From assembly GCF_902686445.1 (NCBI RefSeq), contig NC_062214.1, forward strand, positions 39,813,454 through 39,877,453: a stretch of 64,000 nucleotides of DNA, read 5' to 3'. Shown here one piece after another: positions 32,693 to 43,272 of the stretch. The position numbers were made by a program, and so were the translations under genes. The notes under the pieces were generated by a model. It saw only the letters and a list, made by a program, of their open reading frames with translations, searched no databases and was not told where the DNA came from. The stretch comes from Sciurus carolinensis. Lineage: Eukaryota > Chordata > Mammalia > Rodentia > Sciuridae. Each line of letters begins with the position of its first letter. The first letter of the stretch is position 1.

Positions 32693-33740
32693 ATGAGAAA
32701 ACAAGGGAAGAAAATGTCCCAAACAAACCTAGATACTACATCAATAAAACCCAATGACAGCACAGCAGAAGAAATGTCAGAAAGGGAGTTCAGAATGTAC
32801 GTAATTAAAACGATCAGGGAAGCTAATGAGGAGATGAAAGAGCAAATGCAGGCATTGAAGGAGGAGATGAAAGAGCAAATGCAGGCATTAAATGATCTCA
32901 CCAATCAACAGTTAAAAGACCAAATACGGGAAGCAAGAGATCATTTCAATAAAGAGTTAGAGATACTGAAAAAAAAACCAAACTGAAATACTTAAAATGA
33001 AGGAAACAATAAACCAAGTTAAAAACTCCATAGAAAGCATAACCAATAGGATAGAACACCTGGAAGACAGAACCTCAGACATTGAAGAAAAATTATTTAA
33101 TCTTGAAAACAAAGTTGGCCAAACAGAGAAGATGGTAAGAAATCATGAACAGAATCTCCAAGAATTATGGGATATCATGAAAAGGCCAAAATTAAGAATT
33201 ATTGGGATTGAGGAAGGCTTAGAGAAACAAACCGAAGGAATGAACAATCTATTCAATGAAATCATATCAGAAAATTTCCCAAATCTGAAGAATGAAATGG
33301 AAAACCAAGTACAAGAGGCTTATAGAACTCCAAACATACAAAATTACAACAGACCCACACCAAGGCACATTATTATGAAAATACCTAACATACAAAATAA
33401 AGACAGAATTTTAAAGGCCGCAAGAGAAAAGAATCAAATTACACTCAGAGGGAAACCAATAAGAATATCAGCAGATTTTTCAATCCAGACCCTAAAAGCT
33501 TAAAGGGCCTGGAACAACATATACCAAGCCCTGAAAGAAAATGGATGCCAACCAAGAATCTTATACCCAGCAAAACTTACCTTCAAATTTGACAATGAAA
33601 TAAGATCCTTCCATGATAAACAAAAGCTAAAGGAATTTACAAAAAGAAAGCCAGCATTACAGAACATTCTCAGCAAAATATTCCATGAGGAAGAGATGAA
33701 AAACAACGATGCAAATCAGCAACAGGAGGCGCTAGCCTAA
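32693..33740 (+). pseudogene. L1 ORF1: L1 ORF1 (RNA-binding chaperone), frameshifted and interrupted
   Basis: Encodes the L1 ORF1 protein, which trimerises through a coiled coil and coats L1 RNA. Visible order: short N-terminus, Glu/Lys/Gln-rich coiled coil (32790-33170), the RRM-like region starting near the WDIMKRPKLRIIGIEEG motif, then a C-terminal domain with TPRHIIMK and REKNQITLRGKPIRIS. Break 1: an apparent extra A in the nine-A run at 32969-32977 shifts the frame, so the first segment ends at 32986 and the second continues from 32997 in the next frame. Break 2: an in-frame TAA at 33501-33503. The same frame then runs open 79 more codons to TAA at 33738-33740 with typical L1 C-terminal sequence (QPRILYPAKLTF). 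A 33-bp coding duplication lies in the coiled coil at 32828-32893. ATG at 32693 follows the 5' UTR directly. Confidence 0.93.
32828..32893 (+). repeat. 33-bp in-frame tandem duplication in the ORF1 coiled coil
   Basis: Two adjacent copies (32828-32860 and 32861-32893) encode EEMKEQMQALK and EEMKEQMQALN. The unit is 11 residues, a hendecad, which can extend a coiled coil without breaking the helix. Length change in this region is a known mode of rapid ORF1 evolution in mammals. Confidence 0.93.
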
Positions 33741-33771
33741 AGGAATAGCCAAATAAAGGAGAAACCAAATC

Positions 33772-36700
33772 ATGTCAAAAACAAATATGAGTCAATTGAC
33801 TGGGAATACAAATCATATCACAATAATAACCCTGAATGTCAATGGCCTGAATTCATCAATCAAAAGACACAGACTGGCAGATTGGATTAAAAAGAAAAAT
33901 CCAACAATATGCTGCCTGCAAGAGACTCATCTCATAGAAAGAGACACCCATAGACTAAAGGTGAAAGGATGGGGAAAAACATACCATTCACACGGACACA
34001 GAAAAAAGCTGGAGTATCCATCCTCATTTCAGATAATGTGGACTTCAAACCAAAACTAGTCAGAAGGGATAAAGAAGGACATTACATGCTGCTTAAGGGA
34101 AGCATAAATCAGCAAGACATAACAATCATAAATATCTATGCCCCGAACATTGGCTCATCCACGTACGTCAAACAAATCCTTCTCAATTCCAGAAATCAAA
34201 TAGACCACAACACAATAATACTAGGCGATTTTAACACACCTCTCTCACCACTTGATAGATCGTCCAAACAAAAATTAAATAAAGAAACTATAGATCTCAA
34301 CAACACAATCAACAATTTAGACTTAACGGACATATATAGAATATACCATCCAAAAAAGAACGAATACACTTTCTTCTCAGCAGCACATGGATCCTTCTCT
34401 AAAATAGACCATATTTTATGCCACAAAGCTACTGTTAGCAAATACAAGAAGATAGAGATACTACCTTGTACTCTATCAGATCATAATGGATTGAAATTAG
34501 AAATAAATGACAGAATAAAAAACAGAAACTTCTCCAATACCTGGAGATTAAATAATACACTATTATATGATGAATGGATCACAGAAGACATCAGGAGGGA
34601 AATAAAAAAATTCTTAGAAGTAAACGAGAACAAAGACACATCATATCAAAATCTCTGGGACACTATGAAAGCAGTACTTAGAGGAAGATTTATTTCGTGT
34701 GGCACGTTCAAAAAAAGAAGTAGAAATCAACAAATAAACAACTTAACACTACAGCTCAAAGCGCTAGAAAAAGAAGAGCAGACCAATACCAAAAGTAGTA
34801 GAAGACAGGAAATAGTTAAAATCAGAGACGAAATCGAAACAAAAGAAACAATTGGAAAAATTAACAAAATAAATAGTTGGTTCTTTGAAAAAATAAATAA
34901 AATTGATAAACCCTTAGTCACACTAACAAAGAGAAGGAGGGAGAAAACTCAAATTACTAAAATTCGGAATGAACGAGGAAACATCACAACAGACACGAGT
35001 GAAATACAAAAAATAATTAGAAGCTATTTTGAAAATCTATACTCCAACAAAACAGAAAACCTCGAAGACATCAACAAATTTCTAGAGACATATGAATTAC
35101 CTAAACTGAACGAGGAGGACATACACAACTTAAATAAACCAATTTCAAGCAATGAAATAGAAGAGGTCATCAAAAGCCTACCAACAAAGAAAAGTCCAGG
35201 ACCAGATGGGTTCTCAGCCGAGTTCTACAAAACCTTTAAAGAAGAGCTCATTCCAATACTCCTCAAACTATTCCATGAAATAGAAGAGGAGGGAACCCTC
35301 CCAAACTCGTTCTATGAAGCCAATATCACCCTGATACCTAAACCAGACAGAGACACATCGAGGAAAGAAAATTTCAGACCAATATCCTTAATGAACGTCG
35401 ACGCAAAAATTCTCAACAAAATTTTAGCAAATCGCATACAAAAACATATTAAAAAGATAGTGCACCATGATCAAGTGGGTTTCATCCCAGGGATGCAAGG
35501 TTGGTTCAACATTCGGAAATCAATAAATGTCATTCACCATATCAACAGACTTAAAGTTAAGAATCACATGATTATTTCAATAGATGCAGAAAAAGCATTC
35601 GATAAAATACAGCATCCCTTCATGCTCAAAACACTAGAAAAAATTGGGGTAGTGGGAACATTCCTTAACATTATAAAGGCCATATACGCTAAGCCCATGG
35701 CTAATATCATTCTAAATGGTGAAAAACCGAAAGCGTTCCCCCTAAAAACTGGAACAAGGCAGAGATGCCCTCTTTCACCACTTCTATTCAACATCGTCCT
35801 TGAGACTCTAGCTAGAGCAATTAGACAAACCAAAGAAATTAAAGGGATACGAATTGGAAAAGAAGAACTCAAACTATCCCTGTTCGCTGATGACATGATT
35901 ATATATTTAGAGGAACCTGGAAATTCCACCAGAAAACTTTTAGAACTCATAAGTGAATTCAGTAAAGTAGCAGGTTACAAGATCAATGCTCATAAATCCA
36001 ATGCATTTTTATACATAAGTGATGAATCTTCAGAAAGAGAAATTAGGAAAACTACCCCATTCACAATAGCATCGAAAAAAATAAAATACTTGGGAATCAA
36101 TCTCACAAAAGAGGTGAAAGACCTCTACAATGAGAACTACAGAACACTAAAGAAAGAAATTCAAGAAAACCTTAGAAGATGGAAAGATCTCCCATGTTCC
36201 TGGATAGGCAGAATTAATATTGTCAAAATGGCTATACTACCTAAAGTGCTATACAGATTCAATGCAATTCCAATTAAAATCCCAATGATGTACCTTGCAG
36301 AAATAGAGCAAGCAATTATGAAATTCATCTGGAAGAATAAAAAACCTAGAATAGCTAAAACAATCCTCAGTAGCAAGAGCGAAGCAGGGGGTATTGCAAT
36401 ACCAGATCTTCAACTCTACTACAAAGCAATAGTAACAAAAACGGCATGGTATTGGTACCAAAATAGACAGGTAGATCAATGGTAGAGAATAGAGGACATG
36501 GACACAAACCCAAATACATTCAATTTTCTCATACTAGACAAAGGTTCCAAAAATATGCAATGGAGAAAAGATAGCCTCTTCAACAAATGGTGCTGGGAAA
36601 ACTGGAAAACTATATGCAACAGAATGAAATTAAACCCCTATTTCTCACCCTACACACAACTCAACTCAAAATGGATCAAGGACCTCGGAATCAGACCAGA

Positions 36701-37610
36701 GACCCTGCATCTTATAGAAGAAAAATTAGGTCCAAATCTTCAACTTGTTGGCTTAGGACCAGACTTCCTCAACAGGTCTCCCATAGCACAAGAAATAAAA
36801 GCAAGAATCAACAACTGGGATACATTCAAACTAAAAAGCTTTCTCTCAGCAAAGGAAACTATTAGAAATGTCAAGAGAGAGCGTACAGAGCGGGAGAAAA
36901 TCTTTGCCAACCATACCTCAGATAGAGCGCTAATTTCCAGAATCTATAAAGAACTCAAAAAACTCTACACCAAGAATGCAAATACTCCAATAGACAAATG
37001 GGCTAAGGAAATGAACAGACACTTCACAGAAGAATATGTACAAGTAATCAACAGATATATGAAAAAATGTTCAACATCCCTAGTAATAAGGGAAATGCAA
37101 ATCAAAACTACCCTAAGATTTCATCTCACCCCAATTAGAATGGCGATTATCAAGAATACAAGCAACAATAGGTGTTGGCGAGGATGTGGTGAAAAAGGAA
37201 CACTCATACATTGCTGGTGGGGTTGCAAATTAGTGCAGCCACTCTGGAAAGCAGTGTGGAGATTCCTCAGAAAGCTTGGAATGGAACCACCATTTGACCC
37301 AGCTATCCCACTCCTTGGCCTATACCCAAAGGACTTAAAATTAGCATACTACAGAGATACAGCCACGTCAATTTTCATTGCTGCTCAATTCACCATAGCC
37401 AGATTGTGGAACCAACCTAGATGCCCTTCAGTTGATGAATGGATAAGGAAACTGTGGCATATATATACAATGGAATATTACTCCACAATGAAGAATGATA
37501 AAATTATGGCATTTGTAGGCAAATGGATGAAATTGGAGAATATCATGCTAAGTGAGATAAGCCAATCTCAAAAAACTAAAAGACGAATGATCTCGCTGAT
37601 AAGCGTATGA
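33772..37610 (+). pseudogene. L1 ORF2: L1 ORF2 (endonuclease/reverse transcriptase), frameshifted and interrupted
   Basis: ORF2 nicks the target DNA and reverse transcribes L1 RNA. Counting through the breaks it spans about 1,280 codons, close to mammalian L1 ORF2. The APE-like endonuclease shows [39 protein letters not shown] and LSDHNGLKL, so the expected Asn, Glu, Tyr, Asp/Asn and Asp/His residues are present. The reverse transcriptase shows [25 protein letters not shown] and FADDM (35883-35897). The C-terminal Cys-rich motif is [18 protein letters not shown] (37173-37226). Breaks: apparent loss of one A in the run at 34002-34007 shifts the frame inside the endonuclease; TAG at 36483-36485 stops translation after the reverse transcriptase. 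At 35763-35765 AGA (Arg) stands where L1s have Gly in the TRQGCPLSP motif. Start at 33772 is the first ATG after a 31-bp spacer. Confidence 0.95.
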
Positions 37611-37856
37611 GGACATATAATGGGGGGTGGGAGGGATTAGCATTAGGTTTAGGGTTAGGTTTAGGGTTAGAGATAAGGAGAGCGGTAAGAATGAAGGAAA
37701 GAATGACTGTATAGAGGGAAAAGAGGGGTGGGAGGGGTGGGGGGGAAGTAAAAAAAATAAACATCATTGCCCTATGTAAACGTATGATTACACAAATGGT
37801 ATGCCTTGACTCTATGTACAAATAGAGAAACAACATGTATCCCATTTGTATACAAT
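37611..37856 (+). other. L1 3' UTR with G-rich and telomere-like tracts
   Basis: Short 3' UTR of about 246 bases. It holds a G-rich run (37622-37634), a TTAGGG/TTTAGGG-like stretch (37644-37670) and a second G-rich purine block (37723-37745), and ends with AATAAA at 37854-37859. G-rich polypurine tracts are common in mammalian L1 3' UTRs; the telomere-like arrangement is the unusual part. Confidence 0.85.
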
Positions 37857-37889
37857 AAAAAAAAAAAAAAAGACTTCAAAAAAAAAAAA
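37857..37889 (+). other. L1 poly(A) tail, interrupted by GACTTC
   Basis: The tail is A15, then GACTTC (37872-37877), then A12 before the target duplication. Either tail mutation or a tiny 3' transduction/second polyadenylation would explain the six non-A bases. Confidence 0.85.
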
Positions 37890-37898
37890 GAATCTTGT
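37888..37898 (+). repeat. L1 target-site duplication, right copy
   Basis: AAGAATCTTGT, identical to 31606-31616; the first two As overlap the end of the tail. Confidence 0.93.
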
Positions 37899-38936
37899 AT
37901 GTTGCCTTTGGAAGTATCTTCAGTGCATTGTGATTTCCTTGTATCACATAAGAAGATGAAATTGTTAAAATGATTTCTGCAGTCAGTCTCTAAATTGACA
38001 TCTCTTGTTGGCCAGTACCGTCAGTGTTAGTTTTGTCTGTTGTCAACTTGGTATTGCTCCCTTCTTTCTGGGATGTAATGGGGAGAAATCAAGAATGACA
38101 TACCTCAGGATTTTCTTTTCTGCATGACTCTGATAACAGATTATTAGTGACAAGTACTGAGGTGGGAACTTGGAGGGAGAAGAGGAATAGTCTTCTATAG
38201 CAAGGTATGTGGGAGATGTGCGATTCCCAGTTGCATGAGAACCACCCACTTCACTGCTGCAAACAGTGACCTCCTCTTGGATTTTTCCAGGGATTTTCCA
38301 GGATAGCTTCCCTATCGCCTTTGAACCACCACTCTTTTTGCTTCAGACTGTGGTTTCTAAGTCTGCCTCCTAGCTTTCCTGGCTGCCCTTCCCAGGACTT
38401 GCACAGTGATTTTCCTGACCTTTAACCACTCTAGCTTGTTAATCATTTGAGTAAACACTAATTTCCTTTCTAAACTGGTCATTCCTGTTAGATCTTCAAG
38501 TGGTTTTGTTTACCTGCCCAAACACAGGCTGCTAAACCACATTTTAAAATAATTTTGTATTTGTGGCTAGCATTTAAAATCTGGGGTATTTTTCTTTGAA
38601 ATTCTAATTGCCATTTTTCCTTTGAAAAAAAAAAAAATCAGAAGTCAGGAATCATCAAACTGGCATTCCTGCCTAAAGATAATTGTGTAGAGCTAAAGGT
38701 GGCTATTCCCTTTAGAGAGAGTATGCTTGTCCACTTCACCACCCAGCCTACCTCACTCATTATATCATTTTTCTGGACTTCATAGGTTTTGCATTTGTGC
38801 CTCTTCCTTGCTAAATAATATCACCTAAATCTAAGGGAAAGCATTTACTTCAATAAATATGCATTAAATACTTACCAATTGCAATTCCGTTCCTTAGAAA
38901 TTCCCAAGTATTTGGAGGTACGTAAGAGAAACTGTC
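37899..38936. other. Unique sequence, no gene seen
   Basis: No repeat or exon recognised. The 68-codon minus-strand frame at 38043-38249 has no domain. Confidence 0.4.
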
Positions 38937-39300
38937 AATCAGCTTTTTGTTACTGTGACAAAATAGGTGAGAATCAAGTTAAAGGAGGAAAGGTTTATTT
39001 TGGCTTACAGTTTCATGTTTCATGTTTCTATCCATGGTAACTTGGCCCTGTTGCTTTAGGCCAATGCTGGCACAGTATATCATGAAAGATTGTGTGAGAG
39101 AAAGGACCTCTTTACTTCATGGTGGCCAGGAAGCCAAGAAAAAGTAGAAAAGGTCAGGGGCACAGTATTTCTTCAAGTACTAGTTACTTAACTTCCTCTA
39201 GGTATTCTCTACCACATCCCTATAGCACCATGGGCTATTGACTAAACCTTCAACACATGGGCCTTTGAAAGACATTTTCTATCCAAATATAGCAGAAGCC
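38937..39300 (-). mobile_element. MaLR LTR, rodent MT/ORR1-like
   Basis: Reverse LTR: 'tcagctttttgttactgtgacaaaat', 'aggaaaggtttattttggcttacagttt', 'cttcatggtggccaggaagccaag' and 'acatgggcctttgaaagacattttctatccaaatat'. Same broad family as the copies near 21.2 and 42.9 kb but of a different subtype (central part unlike them). Confidence 0.7.
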
Positions 39301-40263
39301 CAATGATTTCAAGGAGCTTAGGAGAATAAACTGATGTAGACAAAGTGAGCAAATGACTGCCAGATCTTAACAAAATATGTCCATGGAATATTTTTTTAAA
39401 TGAAAAAATAAACTCACTGACTCTATTTGGATATTTTTAAACTACTCAGATAGGATTTTCAGATTGACTTTCATGGCAGTTAACTTTTAACTGATATTCC
39501 AATTACTATTGATCAATTTTGTCTGCATTTGATTAGGAAGTTCATAAAATGTAATGTTAATGTTTTAGTGTAAATGCTAATTAGGTTTTCCAAGTAAGCA
39601 AATTCTCAAGATATTTTAGTTAGAAATCTCAACCCTATATCTAAACACTAATAAGTATCTTCAGGTTTTAATAAAAATATATTTTAAAAAGTACTCTTAA
39701 ATGTTTTCTTAAGTGTTGTCCAGAAAACTCTGTGTAAGTATAAATGTCATTTTTAGATTAATTATAGATGAAAATAAACCTACATTTAGCATCTTAACAT
39801 TGATTTAAATATATACGTATACATGTGTGTAAATATATATAACATATATACTATCATATATATATGAATTTTTTCCTTCTTGATGTTGCACAAATGATAG
39901 TGTTTAATTATTGAAGCAGGATTTTTGTATTATGTTGAGGTAATTTTACATGCTGAAACAAAAATAGGGTAATAAGTCATTATTCACTGTAAGGTCAACA
40001 TCTGCTATTTTTTTTTTTTTTCATCTCCAGGTAAAATTGAGATCAGTTTACCAGTTTAGAGAGAATGCAGGTGTTTCATGGTGGCAGATAGTAGCACACT
40101 TCACATAGGAATTCATAGATACTCCTTTTTAAAGTCTTTTTTTTTCTTTAAATTCACTATCATCTGGTCAGATTTTTCTTTCACAGGAAGGAATAGATCC
40201 AAAATTCTATTCTCTCCTAAGAGATGGTAACATTATGGGCAGTATATTTTGCTCTACATATAT
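39301..40263. other. Unique AT-rich sequence
   Basis: No gene seen. An alternating AT-rich stretch (39805-39870) contains several ATATAT runs and T runs lie at about 40008-40021 and 40137-40147. Confidence 0.4.
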
Positions 40264-40297
<34 letters not shown>

Positions 40298-40317
40298 CAC
40301 ACACACACATACACATA
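40264..40317 (+). repeat. (GT)n/(AC)n microsatellite forming a palindrome
   Basis: A GT run (40265-40294) flows directly into an AC run (40297-40309) around the centre GTGTATACAC. Bases 40282-40309 form a perfect 28-base palindrome. It can form a cruciform, and the alternating purine-pyrimidine order favours Z-DNA. It explains the Val-Cys/His-Thr repeats of the frame at 40224-40538. Confidence 0.95.
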
Positions 40318-40689
40318 CTTATTTTGGTGGAGACAAAGAGGTCATTTATTTGGGCAACTTAAAAACTACTGTTGTTTTTAGTTTTAATAACTATATATTT
40401 GATCTCTTCCAGATGGCCAGATATCTGACTGCCAGATCTTTGGTCAGCCCATGTAATGTCTCCCGAATATCCCCTTGTGGTTCTCTGAGGGTAGGGCATA
40501 TCTTAGAATTGGGTGAGGGTCCCTGCTATGGCAGCTAAAGGATTCACAGAGAAAGCTAAAAATAGATATTCTAGTCCTATTGAAAAGTTCATGTCATTAA
40601 AAATAGGCATCTTTTTAAAAAGTGTGCTTTGCTCAACAATGATACCTATTGCTCTATGAGAAGCAAAAAAGCGAAGATATTAGGACCAT
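40318..40689. other. Unique sequence, no gene seen
   Basis: I recognise no repeat, exon or RNA gene. Confidence 0.35.
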
Positions 40690-40890
40690 CAAGAAAGCTA
40701 GTATAGATTCAATTTCTCATTCTGTCATCACTGTGTACATTTGGGTGTACTCTGCAAACTCCCTCAACCTTAATTTACCTTCTATAACTAGAAAATGCCA
40801 ACAGTACTACTTCAGAAGGGTGTTATAAAAATTAAAAGTGATAATTCAAACTAAGAACTTAGAATTATATTTGATTCACAGCAAGGGGGG
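40690..40890 (+). repeat. MIR SINE, diverged
   Basis: 'tgtgtacatttgggtgtactctgcaaactccctcaac', 'aatttaccttctataactagaaaatgcc' and 'gaagggtgttataaaaattaaaagtgataatt' follow MIR order. Confidence 0.55.
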
Positions 40891-40939
40891 AAAACATGGT
40901 AACTAGTAGTAAGAATGCTGATGTTAGACTTGTGTGCTA

Positions 40940-41045
40940 GGACAATGGTGCTCAAATTTGAGAGTGCATTGGAACTACCCAGAAGACTTGTTAAAGCACA
41001 GTTTGCTGGGCCCCTTTCACCTGCCTCAATTCAGCCTTTGATTAG
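40940..41045 (+). repeat. MER5A-like hAT DNA transposon remnant
   Basis: 'ggtgctcaaatttgagagtgcattggaactacc...acttgttaaagcacagtttgctgggcccc' follows the MER5A consensus. Non-autonomous hAT-Charlie fossil. Confidence 0.65.
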
Positions 41046-42686
41046 TACAAAACGAATATTATATATTCTGTGCCCCCCACCATGTTGATCACAGCCCCTT
41101 GAAGTATGTTGACTTTATTTCATTCTGGTCACTTTTCAGGAGAGAAGCCTCTTCCTTGAATTTTGTCAGAAGATTATTTGGGGTAAACTATACAAGCAAG
41201 GGACAAATACTGAGGGGAATGAGAAATGACTGTGAACCAAATATTTTCATCCCCTCACAATTAATTCCAACTGTTGCCTTCCCCTCGGTGGGCACATTAT
41301 TCCAATCAACTGCCTAGGTAGCTGTGGACCTTCCACAAATGCCATTTGCTTATTTTGGATTTAAACATGGGTGACATCTATTACTCATTGTTTGTGAGAG
41401 GCTATTGCTAATTGCTTTATCTGCATTATCTTTAATCTTCACAGGCAGTCTCTGGCCTGGGAAATAGGGTAGCAAAAATACTCATACTATTAGCAATTAT
41501 ACTTATTCCCAAGAACTCTGTTGAACCATTCTCTGGTTTCATTTGTGCCCTCTGTTTGTCAAACCTGATGTGCTACATTCTGTAGAACCAGCTTGCCTAG
41601 GCTCAGGGTAAGGCAGAGTGACAGAGAATTGGGGTGGCAGGGGCAGTAAGTGGAGACAGAGGAAAAAGACTAACTAGTACACAGGGAAAATTTTAAGAAA
41701 CCACAGCTTTGAGATATTCAGTATCTTGTCTAATGCAGAACTTTTATTATGTAACAGAAGAGGGTTTTGAACCCAGGATTGTTTGGGACAAATTATGGTC
41801 AAATCAATGGAAAATGTTTTTCTTTCAGGAGCCTGCATAACATGTTGATATTACTACAAAGCAGAGTATGTCTATAATCAATATTGTCTTTTAATATAAT
41901 GGGCAGATGGAATTACCTTGATGGGGAAGCATTCTTCTCCATTCTGAGATACCCTGAGATGGAAGAACTGATAGTTATTTGAAGTAAACACACACACATT
42001 CATACAGTTGATCAACAATGGGTCAAACCATCAAAATTGTGCTTTAGGAATTTGATTTTTCTCTGCCCACTGCCACATGTTTAACAAAGACCACAGTGTT
42101 CATTTAAGTGCTAGAATGATTTTTTTTCCCTCTCTGTCTACCAAAAAGTCAACTGTGCTTAAGAAAGAAATTGACTTTTCAAAAATAATCTTTACATATC
42201 TGAGTTTGAAATTTTTAAAGTTCAGCATAGAAATAATATCTTATGATTTAGTGGAAGAAATTCATCTTTAAAATAGGGTGTTATTTTAGCTATTGCAGAG
42301 CATCATCTTTCTGAAGAACTCTCCCCTTCAAAAGAAGAATTTCTATTGAGTTTCCTATAACTCTTCAAATGTGACTTCCAGGTCAAAGATCACAGTTTAA
42401 GTGGATTTGATGGATTTTCAGAAATAATTTGTAATATAATTTTAGGTCAATACCTGTTTCGATTGAAACCTCAAGCTAAATAGTGAATAAAAAGTAATGC
42501 TGATGCTTACCGAAACTGATTGCCTAGTGTGTTGGTCTCTCTTTGAAAAATATTCTCTTACTCATAGTAACATACATAACTGGCTCATTCATTTTCTTTT
42601 CTCTACATATGTTTGAATGCTTCCAATGTGACAAACATTTAGCCTCAAATATGTTTATATGTTAATTTTGGCAAGAGATTGCTTTT
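41046..42686. other. Unique sequence, no gene seen
   Basis: A weak MIR-like patch near 41390-41470 is too diverged to call. Frames here are under 75 codons. Confidence 0.35.
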
Positions 42687-43081
42687 GTCAGCTTTTCATC
42701 ACTGTGACTAAAATACCTGACGAGAACAATTTAGAGAGGAAAAAGATCATTGGGGGCTCACAGTTTCAGGGTTCTCAGCTCACAGATGGACAGATCTATT
42801 CTGGGCCCAAGGTGAGGCAGGGCATCATGGCCACAGGGCATGGCAGAGGAAATTGGCTCACCTCTTGGTGGCCAGGAAGCAGAGAGAGAGGAAGGGGACG
42901 CAGGGAAGATAAACCTTCCACTGAACCACCTCCTCTAGCCACACCCCACCTGCCTGCAGTTACCACACCGTCAGTCCATCCAAACTAGCAAAAAGATTAG
43001 GTCAGTCAATCACAATAACCTTGGAGCATTCTTGAATTAACACAGGAGTTTTGAGGGACATCTCATATCCAAACCATAACA
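42687..43081 (-). mobile_element. MaLR LTR, rodent MT/ORR1-like
   Basis: Reverse, nearly complete. The plus strand runs from 'tcagcttttcatcactgtgactaaaatacctgac', via 'gggggctcacagtttcag', 'gggcccaaggtgaggcagggcatcatggcc' and 'tggccaggaagcagagagag', to 'catatccaaaccataaca'. On the minus strand it opens TGTTATGGTTTGGATATG. The 109-codon frame at 42659-42988 lies inside and is not a gene. Confidence 0.78.
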
Positions 43082-43129
43082 CTGCTGTAATAGGTATCAT
43101 TGCTGAAAGTACTTGTCATGTGACCAGAC

Positions 43130-43272
43130 TTAACCCACACTATCCTAAGCTTCCCAACAACCCTTTTATGTTTTTGTTATTATTTTCACTTTGCCCTCAT
43201 TTAAAACTCAGAAAAATCAAGCAGATTGATGAAGGTAACATATTTAGTCCATGGCAGAGCTGTGATTTCCAT
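43130..43272 (-). repeat. MIR SINE fragment
   Basis: 'acactatcctaagcttcccaacaaccctttta...cactttgccctcatttaaaactcagaaaaatcaagcag...ccatggcagagctgtgatttc' is a diverged reverse MIR. Confidence 0.5.

Larger units (their letters stand above)
31617..37887 (+). mobile_element. L1: Near full-length rodent L1 retrotransposon, coding-defective
   Basis: A 6.27-kb LINE-1 in order: 5' UTR with two promoter monomers (31617-32692), ORF1 (32693-33740), 31-bp spacer, ORF2 (33772-37610), 3' UTR and A tail. The 5' end appears intact because it starts with the same GGATCCAAGATGG-type motif that opens the internal monomer. It is bounded by perfect 11-bp target duplications, so no large truncation or inversion occurred. 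Four lesions disable the proteins: a frameshift and a stop in ORF1, a frameshift and a stop in ORF2. An apparent Gly-to-Arg change also affects a reverse transcriptase motif. Few lesions and a perfect duplication suggest a fairly recent insertion, but it cannot encode its own machinery. The subfamily must be checked against sciurid consensus sequences. Confidence 0.95.

Noticed and set aside
37644..37670. Interstitial telomere (chromosome fusion scar)
   Set aside because: The TTAGGG-like units are few, imperfect and lie inside the L1 3' UTR between its stop codon and A tail, so they belong to the element.
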